A stretch of DNA of 64,000 bases from Rhodobacteraceae bacterium DSL-40. Lineage in GTDB: Bacteria > Pseudomonadota > Alphaproteobacteria > Rhodobacterales > Rhodobacteraceae. Position numbers and translations under genes: made by a program. This document shows positions 8,861 to 17,561 of the stretch, one piece after another. The stretch lies in the NCBI GenBank assembly GCA_003258405.1, contig QKPN01000002.1, forward strand, positions 434,001-498,000, in the 5' to 3' direction. The notes under the pieces were generated by a model. That model ran no database searches. It was not told the DNA's origin and worked only from the letters and a program-made list of their open reading frames with translations. Position 1 is the first letter of the stretch. Every line of letters starts with the position of its first letter.

Positions 8861-10297
8861 TCAGCCTGCGTCGGGGAACCAGCAGCTCCGCGGCACCCGG
8901 AATGCCCCGATCTCGCCCACGAAGAAGCCCTCCGTCGCCTCCCAGGTCTCGATCGGCCGCGCATCGGGGCAGCCCTTGGGCGGGCGGGCCTTGCGGCTCA
9001 CGTAGAGCACCTCGCCCGGACCGGGGGGCAGCGGATGGGTCTGGGCATAGTGGCTGTCGGGGAAGCCTTCCGGGGGCGGGGCATAGATCTCGAGCCCCGA
9101 ATCGCGCAGCGTCCAGAACTCGTCGGCCAGCAGCACCCGGCTCGGGCTCACCAGCACCCCGAGCCCCTCGCGCTTGGCGATCGCCTCGGCGCGGGTGCTG
9201 ATCGCGCCCATGCCGATGTAGCGCGCCATCACCAGATTGCCGCCCATCCGCCAGCTGTCGGCGAAGATCACCGAAACCGGCAGCGCCAGCGCGAGAAAGC
9301 CGTTGATCGCGAAGCTCGCGGTCAGCCAGCGCGGGCGCGCGGCGAGCACCGTGATCCCGATCAGCACCGCGCCGAGATGCCCCGCCGCCGCCCAGTTGGC
9401 ATTCGCCCCCGAGAGGATCGCCTGCACCGAGACGATGGCAAGCGCCGGCAGCGCCATCAGCGCGAGAAACCGGATGCGCCAGTCGCGCCCGATCCCGCCG
9501 AGGCCGACGAGGAAGGCGCCGAAGAGCACCGGGCCCGAGACCGCGAACTGCCCGCCCCAGAATTCGAGCAGCTTGCCGAACTCGAGCCGCACCCCGTGCC
9601 AGTCGGCGTTGTCGGCGGTGTGATGGAGCGTGGTGAGATCGTGCGAGAGGTTCCAGAAGATGTTGGGCGAGACGGTCACCAGCCCGGCCACCACGGCAAT
9701 CCCCGCATCGCGCCAGCCGATCCGGGCCTGCCGCACGAAGAGTGCGGCGATGAGGGCCGAGACCGGAAAGTAGATCATCGCGTATTTCGCGAGCAGCCCG
9801 AGCCCCACCGCCACGCCCATCACGAGCGCCCACCCCGCCGAGGCGCGCTGGCCAAGCCGCACGAAGGCGTAGAGCGCGAGCGCAAAGAAGAAGAGCATCG
9901 GCGTGTCGGTCGAGACCAGCAGGCAGGCGAGCGACACCGCCGGCAGGGTTGCGAAGGCAAGCCCCGCGAGCGCGCCCACCCGGTCTCCGAAAAGCCGCCG
10001 CCCGGTCGCGAGCAGCAGAAGGGCCGTGCCTGCGTGGATGAGCGCGAGCGGCGCGTGGATCCAGAAGGGCGAGTTGCCGCCGAGATCGGTGGCGGCGCGC
10101 AGGATCCAGGCGATCAGCGGCGGCTTGGAATAGTAGCCCCAGTCGAGCGTCTGGCCCCAGAACCAGTATTGTGCCTCATCAACGAAGAGCTCCGCCGTGG
10201 AAAACGGCAGCAGCGCGAGCCGCCAGAGCGTGATCGCGGCAATGCCGGCGAGGCAGAGCGCGACCGCGCGCGCGTCAGGCTGCGCGCTTTTCGGCAT
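8861..10297 (-). CDS. ArnT-like GT39-family membrane glycosyltransferase
   Basis: Polyprenyl-phosphate-sugar-dependent glycosyltransferase of the inner membrane facing the periplasm, 478 residues. The first periplasmic loop carries FVDEAQYWFWG, with the catalytic acidic residue expected for PMT/ArnT proteins, followed by SKPPLIAW, typical of the family. About ten or more hydrophobic helices fill residues 10-400, with a periplasmic C-terminal part. The start overlaps the upstream LAB_N gene by 23 bases. With the GT2 and LAB_N genes it matches the RgtE/RgtF/RgtA-D or ArnC/ArnT logic: the GT2 enzyme charges a polyprenyl phosphate and this enzyme transfers the sugar to lipid A or LPS core. The sugar cannot be read from sequence. 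Confidence 0.82.
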   Translation of the reverse strand: MPKSAQPDARAVALCLAGIAAITLWRLALLPFSTAELFVDEAQYWFWGQTLDWGYYSKPPLIAWILRAATDLGGNSPFWIHAPLALIHAGTALLLLATGRRLFGDRVGALAGLAFATLPAVSLACLLVSTDTPMLFFFALALYAFVRLGQRASAGWALVMGVAVGLGLLAKYAMIYFPVSALIAALFVRQARIGWRDAGIAVVAGLVTVSPNIFWNLSHDLTTLHHTADNADWHGVRLEFGKLLEFWGGQFAVSGPVLFGAFLVGLGGIGRDWRIRFLALMALPALAIVSVQAILSGANANWAAAGHLGAVLIGITVLAARPRWLTASFAINGFLALALPVSVIFADSWRMGGNLVMARYIGMGAISTRAEAIAKREGLGVLVSPSRVLLADEFWTLRDSGLEIYAPPPEGFPDSHYAQTHPLPPGPGEVLYVSRKARPPKGCPDARPIETWEATEGFFVGEIGAFRVPRSCWFPDAG

Positions 10298-10583
10298 AGA
10301 TCAGATAGAGGTTGCGCAGGTAGATGAAGAGCCCGGTGGCCTGCCCGAGGATGAAGACCGGATCCTTCCGGTAGATCGCGTAGGACAGCAGGATCAACCC
10401 TCCCGCGATCGAAAAATACCAGAACGCCACCGGCATCACCGACTTGCGCGCCCGCTCCGAGGAGATCCACTGCACGATGAAGCGCATGGAGAACATGAGC
10501 TGGCCCGCGAGGCCGACCACGACCCACCAGAGCTCGGTCAGGCTGTTCACATGCAGGAATTCAAGAACCCGCTCGAAACTCAT
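10275..10583 (-). CDS. LAB_N-domain small membrane protein
   Basis: 102-residue integral membrane protein of the lipid-A biosynthesis N-terminal (LAB_N) family: it contains [21 protein letters not shown] and ends with LYLIYAEKR, with three hydrophobic helices. The start is the ATG at 10583, which overlaps the stop of the GT2 gene as TGATG; the open frame extends 18 codons further upstream but inside the GT2 gene. Members next to GT2/GT39 pairs are thought to help move or present the polyprenyl-linked sugar. No catalytic residues are known. Confidence 0.82.
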   Translation of the reverse strand: MSFERVLEFLHVNSLTELWWVVVGLAGQLMFSMRFIVQWISSERARKSVMPVAFWYFSIAGGLILLSYAIYRKDPVFILGQATGLFIYLRNLYLIYAEKRAA

Positions 10584-11344
10584 CACTCGTCCCCCGCCTC
10601 GATGCCCCGGACCTTCTTGCGCCGCTTGAGCAGCCATACGACGCCGATGAGGTCATATACACCGACAAGCGCCCGACCGAGATTGGCGTAATTCGAGCTT
10701 CCCGCGTGGCGTGGCGCATGGGCCACATCCGCATGCAGCACCGTCCAGCCGTCGCGGATCGCGAGCGCGGGCAGATAGCGGTGCATGTGATCGAAATAGG
10801 GAAAGGCGAGGAAGGCATCGCGCCGGAAGAGCTTGAGGCCGCAGCCGGTGTCGCGGGTGCCGTCGTTGAGGAGCTTCTGGCGCAGCGCGTTCGCGGCCTT
10901 CGAGGCCCAGCGTTTCGAAGCGGTATCCTTGCGCCCCACCCGCTCGCCCGCAACCACCGCGACGCCCTCGGGGAACGCGCGGCCGTCGAGCCGGGCGAGA
11001 AGCTTCGGGATTTCCGAGGGCGGATTCTGGCCGTCCGCATCGAGGGTGCAGATCGCATACCCCCGCGCGGCCAGCACGCCCGTATGCACCGCCGCCGACT
11101 GCCCGCCGCTCGCCCCGTGCCGAATCAGCCGCACGAACGGATGGCGCCCCGCCATCTCCAGCACCTTCGCCGCCGTGTCGTCGGTCGATCCGTCATCGAC
11201 ATAGATGATCTCGAACGGGGCATAGGCCGCACAGGCCGACACGATGCCCTCGACGACCAGCTCGATATTGCCGGATTCGTTCTTTGCCGGGATGACGATG
11301 GAAAGCCAGGGACCCTCGGATGGCAACTCCATGCTCGCCGCCAT
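10583..11344 (-). CDS. GT2-family polyprenyl-phosphate glycosyltransferase (DPM1-like)
   Basis: Cytoplasmic glycosyltransferase, 253 residues. The fold signature is clear: LSIVIPAKNESGNI at the start, IIYVDDGSTDDT, then DADGQNPP supplying the metal-binding DxD-like acidic residues. It lacks the two C-terminal membrane helices of ArnC and so resembles soluble DPM1-type enzymes that attach a sugar to polyprenyl phosphate. AAAGAGGCGGACC precedes the ATG; a second in-frame ATG lies four codons later. It is the first gene of a tightly overlapping three-gene operon with the LAB_N and GT39 genes. Confidence 0.85.
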   Translation of the reverse strand: MAASMELPSEGPWLSIVIPAKNESGNIELVVEGIVSACAAYAPFEIIYVDDGSTDDTAAKVLEMAGRHPFVRLIRHGASGGQSAAVHTGVLAARGYAICTLDADGQNPPSEIPKLLARLDGRAFPEGVAVVAGERVGRKDTASKRWASKAANALRQKLLNDGTRDTGCGLKLFRRDAFLAFPYFDHMHRYLPALAIRDGWTVLHADVAHAPRHAGSSNYANLGRALVGVYDLIGVVWLLKRRKKVRGIEAGDE

Positions 11345-11679
11345 GGTCCGCCTCTTTCACACGTTACACTTTTTTCGAAGACCGCCCGCCCCGTATCGCC
11401 ACAAGCAGGGGGCGCCCCGTCTTCCGCCCGGGCAGCACACCCGTGCGGAGGGCCAATATCCCACCGGCCGCCCGACGAATGCAACCCGGCCCGGTGCGTT
11501 TTTTCGCCCTTGCCGCAACGAAACCTGCCGTCGGCGGAGCCGCGCCCGCAGGCTCGCCCGCACGGCCATCGGCCCGGCGCGCGCGACCGATCGCCGGGCA
11601 AGCAGGTCATTTCACGCGGCAAGTCAGGCTTTTTTAACGAAAGAAGCAGAGTTCTTACCGCGATAAATCAGACACAGGG
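11345..11679. other. Intergenic region between divergent GT2 and chemoreceptor genes
   Basis: 335 bases without a supportable gene. It must hold the promoters of both divergent genes. The part next to the chemoreceptor is AT-richer (TTTTTTAACGAAAG near 11630), but I cannot name a convincing promoter pair. Confidence 0.6.
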
Positions 11680-13152
11680 ATGGACTCCATGGCCGGGTTC
11701 GACACACCGATCGACGACCCAAGAGCGCCGCGTGACGATGAACTGATCGCCCTGCGGCAAGAGCTGGCCGCCCTCCGCGAGGCGAAGGCACGATCCGATC
11801 TGCTCGACGAGGCCTGCGGAATCGGCCTCTGGGAAGCGGTGATGGTCAATGCCGACGCGCTCCACCCGGCCAGCAAATGGCTCTGGTCTCCCGAGTTCCG
11901 CCGCCTCATCGGCTACGAAACCGAGGCGGAGTTTCCGAACGTCGTCCAGTCCTGGGCCGACCGGCTGCATCCCGACGACATCGCGCCGACCTTCGCAGCC
12001 TTCAGCGGGCATCTCGAGGACCGGACCGATCGCACGCGCTATGACGTGCAATACCGCCTCAAGGTGCGGGACGGCTCCTACCGCTGGTTCCGCGCCACCG
12101 GCGGGTGCCGCCATCTCGACGGCGGGCTCGTCCGCGCCTGCGGCTCGCTCAGCGACATCCACGAGGTGAAATCGCTGCAGCTCCGCATCGAGCGCGAGGC
12201 CGCCGAGGATGCCGTGGCCTTTGCCGCGCTGGCCCGCGGGCTCGAGGCGCTCTCCCGCGGTGATCTGCGCGCCGAGATCACAGAGGCGTTTCCCGGCAAG
12301 GCCGCCGGTCTCAAATCGGATTTCAATGCCTCCGTCCGCGCCCTTTCCGAAACGATCTCCGATGTGCTCGCCTCTGTCGACATGACCGACCAGAGTGCCG
12401 CCGACATCCGCCAGTCCGCCGCCGACCTCGCCAAGCGCAGCCTGCGGCAGGCCTCGGCGGTGGAAGAGACCTCCGCGACGCTCGCCCATATCACCAAGGC
12501 GGTGAAGAGCACGGCACAGAACGCCAACGAGGCGCGGGGCGTGGCGCTCCAGAACAAGACGAATTCCGAGAACTGCGGCGCCATCGTGCATGAGGCGATG
12601 ACGGCGATGGCGGGGATCGAGAAATCCTCGGCGCAGATCGGCAGCATCATCGACACGATCGAGAACATCGCCTTCCAGACCAACCTCCTCGCCCTCAATG
12701 CCGCGGTCGAGGCCGCGCGCGCGGGGGATGCGGGCAAGGGCTTTGCGGTGGTGGCGGCCGAGGTTCGCAGCCTCGCGCAGCGGGCCTCGGAAGCGGCAAA
12801 GGAGATCGCGGGCCTCATCCGGGCCTCGAACGAGCAGGTCTCCCAGGGCGTCAACCTGGTGAAGCGGAGCGGCGAGTCGATCTCCGGCATCGCCTCGGAG
12901 ATCGAGCGCATCTCCGAATACATCTCGCAAATCTCCGACTCCGCGAACGAGCAATCCGGCGGCCTCAGCGAGATCGGCACCGCCTTCGCCGATCTCGACG
13001 TGATGATCCAGAAGAACAGCGAGATGTCGGACCAGAACCTGCAGTCCGCCAACGAACTCAGCGACGGCGTGCAGGCGCTCACCGACGCCCTGCAGCGCTT
13101 CACCCTCGCCGCGGCCGAAGACCCCTACGCCGCCCGACGCAGATCAGCCTGA
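11680..13152 (+). CDS. Cytoplasmic PAS-domain methyl-accepting chemotaxis protein
   Basis: Soluble chemoreceptor, 490 residues with no membrane segment. Residues about 45-165 form a PAS_3-type sensor ([17 protein letters not shown] ... LHPDDIAP ... [17 protein letters not shown]), often a haem, flavin or small-molecule pocket. A HAMP-like linker follows ([19 protein letters not shown]), then a long coiled coil with the MCP hairpin tip [20 protein letters not shown] and [17 protein letters not shown], which contacts CheA and CheW. No chemotaxis operon is adjacent, so this is an orphan receptor working with kinases encoded elsewhere. Ligand unknown. Confidence 0.9.
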   Translation: MDSMAGFDTPIDDPRAPRDDELIALRQELAALREAKARSDLLDEACGIGLWEAVMVNADALHPASKWLWSPEFRRLIGYETEAEFPNVVQSWADRLHPDDIAPTFAAFSGHLEDRTDRTRYDVQYRLKVRDGSYRWFRATGGCRHLDGGLVRACGSLSDIHEVKSLQLRIEREAAEDAVAFAALARGLEALSRGDLRAEITEAFPGKAAGLKSDFNASVRALSETISDVLASVDMTDQSAADIRQSAADLAKRSLRQASAVEETSATLAHITKAVKSTAQNANEARGVALQNKTNSENCGAIVHEAMTAMAGIEKSSAQIGSIIDTIENIAFQTNLLALNAAVEAARAGDAGKGFAVVAAEVRSLAQRASEAAKEIAGLIRASNEQVSQGVNLVKRSGESISGIASEIERISEYISQISDSANEQSGGLSEIGTAFADLDVMIQKNSEMSDQNLQSANELSDGVQALTDALQRFTLAAAEDPYAARRRSA

Positions 13153-13173
13153 CCGCCGCCGCGCGCGCCTGGA

Positions 13174-14052
13174 TCAGTGCCGGTCCGGGGGCGCGCCGAC
13201 GCCCGCCTCCGCCAGCAGGCAGTCCCGGAACGCGCGAATGGCAGCGGTCGGGACGCCGGGGCGGCAGGCCAGACAGGTCATGACCGGCCCCAGCGGCCGT
13301 TCCTCGACCTGCCCCGGGGGGCCCATCATCGCCGCCACGCTGCGCGGCATGACGCAGAGGCACGCCCCCGCCGCCGCGCAGGCAAACATCGCATGGTAGG
13401 AGTTCACCTCCCGGATCTCCAGCCCCGCCGCCAGCCCTTCCCGCGCGAGGGCCTGTTCGGCGAGCAGCCGATAGGTGCAGCCCGGCCCGAAGGCCGCCAG
13501 CGCCCGCGGCCGCTCCGCCCCAGCGTGCCCGGGCGGGAGCAGGAGCAGGAGGTCTTCCCGAAACACCGCCGTCAGCTCGAGTGCGCCGGGCTCGAGCCAG
13601 AATTCGCCCTCCGGCACGGCGATCAGCGCGCAATCCAGCCGATGGGCCAGAACCCCCTCGGCAAGCTGGCGCGTCGGCCCGGCCTTAAGCTCGATCGCAA
13701 CCTGCGGCCATTGCGCCGCGAAGCGCGCCAGCGGCCGCGGCAGACGGCTGGCCAGCGCGCATTCCATCGCGCCGATGCGCAACCCGCCCCGGGGCTCCGA
13801 CGGATTGACCACCTGCTGCGCCTCGTCCGCAAGGTTCAGGATCCGCTCCGCATAATCGAGATAGCGCTCGCCCGAAGCCGTCAGCACCATGCGCCGCACC
13901 TCGCGCCGGAACAGGGCGACCCCGACCTCGGCCTCGAGCTGCTGCACACGGGTCGTGACATTGGAGGGCGCCCGGTCGAGCAGCTCCGCCGCGCGGGTGA
14001 TGCTTTGCTCCCGCGCAACGGTCCGGAAAACGGCCAAGGTCGCCAGATCCAT
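13174..14052 (-). CDS. LysR-family regulator divergent from nitronate monooxygenase
   Basis: 292-residue LysR-type regulator. The N-terminal winged helix (LATLAVFRTVAREQSITRAAELLDRAPSNVTTRVQQLE) is followed by a periplasmic-binding-protein-like effector domain from about residue 90. It is transcribed away from the nitronate monooxygenase gene with 100 bases between them, which contain a perfect 17-base palindrome and a second imperfect copy. The arrangement is the usual one for a LysR protein regulating its divergent neighbour and itself. Confidence 0.88.
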   Translation of the reverse strand: MDLATLAVFRTVAREQSITRAAELLDRAPSNVTTRVQQLEAEVGVALFRREVRRMVLTASGERYLDYAERILNLADEAQQVVNPSEPRGGLRIGAMECALASRLPRPLARFAAQWPQVAIELKAGPTRQLAEGVLAHRLDCALIAVPEGEFWLEPGALELTAVFREDLLLLLPPGHAGAERPRALAAFGPGCTYRLLAEQALAREGLAAGLEIREVNSYHAMFACAAAGACLCVMPRSVAAMMGPPGQVEERPLGPVMTCLACRPGVPTAAIRAFRDCLLAEAGVGAPPDRH

Positions 14053-14090
14053 CGCCCCATCTCCCCGGACAGCACCACAAGTGTCTTCAC

Positions 14091-14107
14091 ATTCCGAATT
14101 TCGGAAT
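14091..14107. promoter_or_regulatory. Perfect 17-bp palindrome, likely LysR recognition site
   Basis: ATTCCGAATTTCGGAAT is a perfect inverted repeat (8+1+8) and contains the LysR T-N11-A box (T14093, A14105). It lies 39 bases upstream of the regulator start and 45 bases upstream of the nitronate monooxygenase start. Confidence 0.75.
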
Positions 14108-14120
14108 TAATGTCAATTTC

Positions 14121-14137
14121 ATTCTCGAATCGGAAAT
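14121..14137. promoter_or_regulatory. Imperfect second LysR-type site
   Basis: ATTCTCGAATCGGAAAT is a degenerate copy of the palindrome at 14091 (six of eight arm positions pair). Its centre is 30 bases, about three helical turns, from the first centre, matching the paired recognition/activation sites of LysR promoters. Confidence 0.5.
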
Positions 14138-14152
14138 GAAGGCGCACATCCC

Positions 14153-15217
14153 ATGCTGGACCGGATCGGCATCCGACTTCCCATCATCCAGGCGCCGATG
14201 GCGGGCGTCTCCACCCCGGCCATGGCCGCCGCCGTTTCGGAGGCGGGCGGGCTCGGCTCCATCGGCATCGGCGCCACGGATGCCGACGGCGGGCGCGGGA
14301 TGATCGAAGCGCTGCGCGCGCAGACCGCGCGGCCGTTCAACGTCAATGTCTTCGTCCATGCCACGCCCCGCACCGATCCGGCCCGCGCCCAGGCCTGGCT
14401 GGAGGCGCTCGCGCCGGCCTTCGCCGAATTCGGCGCCGCGCCACCCGCCGCGCTCCGCTGCATCTACCCGAGCTTCAACGACGCGCCGGAGCTTCTCGCC
14501 ATGCTGCTGGAAACCCGCCCGCCCGTGGTCAGCTTCCATTTCGGCCTGCCGGGTGCGCAGGCGGTCGCGGCGCTGAAGGAAGCCGGCCTCTTCCTGATGG
14601 CGACGGCGACCTCGCTCGACGAGGCGCTTCAGATCCGCGCGGCCGGGCTCGATGCCATCGTCGCCCAGGGAATCGAAGCCGGCGGCCATCGCGGCGTGTT
14701 CGATCCCGCCGCCCCGGATGACGCGCTCGGCACCCTGCCGCTCACCCGCCTTCTGGTGCAACGGGCCGGGCTGCCGGTGATCGCGGCGGGCGGTATCATG
14801 GACGGCGCGGGCATCGCCGCGGCGCTGGATCTCGGCGCCGCCGCCGCGCAACTCGGCACGGCCTTCATCGCCTGCCCGGAATCGAGCGCCGATCCGGCCT
14901 ATCGCGCCGCGCTCCACGGCCCCGGCGCCCGGCACACCCGCCTCACCCGGTTGATCTCGGGCCGTCCGGCCCGGGCGCTCGCCAACCGCTTCACCGCGCT
15001 CGAGGCGGCCTTCTCCGGCGTCACGCCGCCCGACTACCCGATCGCCTATGACGCCGGAAAGGCGCTGCACGCCGCCGCGATCGCCCGGGGCGAACACGGC
15101 TTCGGCGCCCAATGGGCGGGTCAGGGCGCACCGCTCGCCCGCCCGATGCCCGCCGCCGCCCTCATCGGCGTGCTCATGGACGAGCTCGCGCACTGCCGCA
15201 GGCAACGGGAACCGTGA
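14153..15217 (+). CDS. Nitronate monooxygenase family flavoprotein
   Basis: FMN-dependent enzyme of the nitronate monooxygenase (2-nitropropane dioxygenase) family, 354 residues. Visible family features are IIQAPMAGVSTPAMAAAVSEAGGLGSIG at the N-terminus, QGIEAGGHRG (family histidine near 182), and the phosphate-binding stretch VIAAGGIMDGAGIAAALDLGAAAAQLGTAF. Members oxidise propionate-3-nitronate or alkyl nitronates, detoxifying nitro compounds, although some relatives act on other substrates. The divergent LysR gene and palindromes between them suggest substrate-induced expression. Confidence 0.88.
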   Translation: MLDRIGIRLPIIQAPMAGVSTPAMAAAVSEAGGLGSIGIGATDADGGRGMIEALRAQTARPFNVNVFVHATPRTDPARAQAWLEALAPAFAEFGAAPPAALRCIYPSFNDAPELLAMLLETRPPVVSFHFGLPGAQAVAALKEAGLFLMATATSLDEALQIRAAGLDAIVAQGIEAGGHRGVFDPAAPDDALGTLPLTRLLVQRAGLPVIAAGGIMDGAGIAAALDLGAAAAQLGTAFIACPESSADPAYRAALHGPGARHTRLTRLISGRPARALANRFTALEAAFSGVTPPDYPIAYDAGKALHAAAIARGEHGFGAQWAGQGAPLARPMPAAALIGVLMDELAHCRRQREP

Positions 15218-15255
15218 GGCCGGGGCGCGGGATGCTGCCCATGGCCTCAACGGTC

Positions 15256-15645
15256 CTATCGGTGACCGGCAGCGTCTCCCGCGTCCTCCGCCCCGAGCGC
15301 CAGCAGCGTATTGAGCGCGTTGATCGTGGCGGGCAGACCGCCATAGAGAGCCATCTGCCAGATGACCTCGGCGATCTCCTCTCGCGTCAGCCCGGTCTTG
15401 ATCCCGGCCTCGATGTTGATCCGCAGTTGCGGCGCCGTGTGTCCGCCAAGCACGGTCAGGGCGGCGATCGTCGCCAGATAGCGGCTTTTCAGCTCGAGGC
15501 CCGGACGGCCATAGAACCGCCCGTAGGACATTTCGACGACCGTGTCGGCCATGCCCGGCAGCAGATGGCCGTAGCGCTGCTCCAGAACCCGGTGCATGCC
15601 GGGGTTCATGGCCTCGGCGAGCGCGTATCCCTCCCGCTCCGTCAT
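15256..15645 (-). CDS. Carboxymuconolactone decarboxylase family protein
   Basis: 129-residue all-helical CMD-fold protein. It carries the family stretch LELKSRYLATIAALTVLGGHTAPQLRINIEAGIKTGLTREEIAEVIWQMALYGGLPA. The CxxC redox pair of AhpD-type members is absent, so peroxidase-linked activity is unlikely; it is closer to gamma-carboxymuconolactone decarboxylase-type proteins. The start overlaps the stop of the SDR gene by four bases (ATGA), so the two are translationally coupled. Substrate unknown. Confidence 0.85.
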   Translation of the reverse strand: MTEREGYALAEAMNPGMHRVLEQRYGHLLPGMADTVVEMSYGRFYGRPGLELKSRYLATIAALTVLGGHTAPQLRINIEAGIKTGLTREEIAEVIWQMALYGGLPATINALNTLLALGAEDAGDAAGHR

Positions 15646-16397
15646 CGCAGCGCCCCTCCGAGCGTGAAGCCGCCATCCACGATGATGTCCTGTCCTGTGA
15701 CGAAGGCAGCGTCCTCCGACAGGAGCCAGGCCGCGGTGCCCGCCACATCCTCGGAGCGCCCGTTGCGGCGCAGGGGGGTGTGGTCCGCCAGCCGGGCCGA
15801 AATCGCGGGATCGAGCGCATCGTCGGCCATCCGGGTCAGGATGATGCCGGGGCTGATCGCGTTGATGCGGTTGCCCCGCGGGCCTTCCTCCACCGCCCAG
15901 GTGCGCATCATCGCCGTCAGCGCCGCCTTGCTCGCCGCATAGGCTCCCGCGCCGGGCATCACTGCGCCCACCGTCCAGGAGGCATTGACCAGAACGGCGC
16001 CGCCGGCCATGCGCGGCAGGCTCTGGGCAATCGTCTGCTGCGTGCCGAGCATGTTGATCCGGATCAGCGCATCGAAATCCGCCGGCCCGGTTTCCCGCAG
16101 GGGCTTGAAGTCACCCAGGTGCCCGGCATTGGCAAAGACCGCATGCAGGGCGCCGAATTCCGCGATCAGCGCCTCCAGATTGCCGGCGATGTCCCCGGGG
16201 CTCGCGATATCGCAGCCTTGCGCCAGGGCCCGCCCGCCCGCGGCCGCGATCTCGTCGGCCACCCTGTCCAGCAATGCCACCCGCCGCCCCCAGAGCGCAA
16301 CCGCCGCGCCCTCCTCTGCCAGCCGCAGGGCCACGGCACGGCCCATGCCGCTCCCCGCCCCTGTCACCAGAACCGTGCGGTTCTCAAATCGCTTCAC
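15642..16397 (-). CDS. Short-chain dehydrogenase/reductase
   Basis: NAD(P)-dependent oxidoreductase, 251 residues. It has the SDR nucleotide motif TGAGSGMG near residue 11, the NAG motif (FANAGHLG), the catalytic serine region (VNASWT) and YAASK with the Tyr and Lys of the active site, then a C-terminal IIVDGGFTLG. It is the first gene of a two-gene operon with the CMD-family gene and diverges from a LysR regulator at 16501. Substrate cannot be deduced. Confidence 0.88.
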   Translation of the reverse strand: MKRFENRTVLVTGAGSGMGRAVALRLAEEGAAVALWGRRVALLDRVADEIAAAGGRALAQGCDIASPGDIAGNLEALIAEFGALHAVFANAGHLGDFKPLRETGPADFDALIRINMLGTQQTIAQSLPRMAGGAVLVNASWTVGAVMPGAGAYAASKAALTAMMRTWAVEEGPRGNRINAISPGIILTRMADDALDPAISARLADHTPLRRNGRSEDVAGTAAWLLSEDAAFVTGQDIIVDGGFTLGGALR

Positions 16398-16458
16398 CTT
16401 GAACCCTCTCGCTCCATTTGCTCTGGCACCGACCGTAACGAGATAGTCATGCTGCGAT

Positions 16459-16474
16459 AATTCGAATACGAATT
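16459..16474. promoter_or_regulatory. Inverted repeat between SDR operon and its divergent LysR gene
   Basis: AATTCG-AATA-CGAATT is a perfect 6+4+6 inverted repeat midway between the two divergent starts. It resembles a LysR operator although the symmetric T/A spacing is N10 rather than N11. Confidence 0.55.
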
Positions 16475-16500
16475 GGATATTTCAAAAGGAAAACTTTCAA

Positions 16501-17421
16501 ATGAATCTCTTCCTGGCCATGCGCACCTTCGTCGAGGTCGTTCAGTCCGGATCGATGAGCGCCGCCGCGCGCCGGTTGAATGTGACAAGCGCCCTGGTGG
16601 GTCAGAGGATTTCCGCGCTGGAAGACCATCTGCAATCGCGGCTGCTGAACCGGACGACCCGCCAGCACACCCTCACCGAGTTCGGCGCTGCCTATCTCGA
16701 TCAGTGTCGCGACATTCTCGAACTGGTCGCGCGCTCCGAAGGCGCGGCCAGCGACCAGAAACTGCGGCCGCAGGGGCTCCTCAGGATCGCGGCGCCGGTC
16801 AGTTTCGGCGCCGAGGCGCTGATGCCCGCGCTCAGGTCATTTTCGGAGCTGGCGCCGGAGGTCGAGATCGACCTCGTGCTGTCCGACGCCAACGAGGATC
16901 TGATCGCGGGCGGCATCGACCTGGCGTTCCGGATCGGGCGGCTCGAGGACAGCACGCTGCTGCAAACCCGTCTCGCCCCCTATCGCATGGCGCTCTGTGC
17001 CGCGCCGGACTATCTGGCCGCGGTTTCCCCGCCGCGCGATCCCGCCGATCTGAAACGCTTCCGGGCCATCCTCTTCTCCCGAACCGGGCGCCGCCCGTGG
17101 CGGTTCGCCAGGGGGGATCAGCGCCGGGAATGGCAGCCGGAGGCCACGATCACCGTCAATTCGGGCCATGCCGTGCGCCGCGCCGCCGAGGCCGGCATGG
17201 GCATTGCGATGCTGCCCGAAGTGCTGGTGCAGGAGAGTCTGCGAAGCGGGGCTCTGGAGCGCCTGCTGCCCGACTGGGATCTGCCGGACCAGCCGATGTC
17301 GCTTCTCTACCACCGCGACCGCTACATGCCGCTCAGGCTCTCCCATTTCATCAGCTTCGCGAAATCAACCTTCGGCTCGGCGCCCCCCGCAGCCAGCAAG
17401 GACACCGCCAGCGCGTCCTGA
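16501..17421 (+). CDS. LysR-family regulator divergent from SDR operon
   Basis: 306-residue LysR-type regulator. The N-terminal helix-turn-helix reads LFLAMRTFVEVVQSGSMSAAARRLNVTSALVGQRISALE, followed by the effector domain with FRIGRLEDSTLLQTRLAPYRMALCAAPDYL, close to the CrgA/DsdC-like subgroup. AAAAGGAAAACTTTCAA precedes the ATG. It diverges from the SDR/CMD operon, with an inverted repeat in the 103-base gap, and probably controls that operon. Confidence 0.87.
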   Translation: MNLFLAMRTFVEVVQSGSMSAAARRLNVTSALVGQRISALEDHLQSRLLNRTTRQHTLTEFGAAYLDQCRDILELVARSEGAASDQKLRPQGLLRIAAPVSFGAEALMPALRSFSELAPEVEIDLVLSDANEDLIAGGIDLAFRIGRLEDSTLLQTRLAPYRMALCAAPDYLAAVSPPRDPADLKRFRAILFSRTGRRPWRFARGDQRREWQPEATITVNSGHAVRRAAEAGMGIAMLPEVLVQESLRSGALERLLPDWDLPDQPMSLLYHRDRYMPLRLSHFISFAKSTFGSAPPAASKDTASAS

Positions 17422-17561
17422 CCACCGGAACGGAAGCCCACGGCTCGGCCCGGAGCCGGCAGGCAACCCACGCCGGGCGGATATGCCCCCTTGCTGTCTG
17501 CGTTCGGCAACGGGCCTGGAGCGGTTCCCGCCCCGTCGGTGTCGTCAGTGGAGGACGGTCG

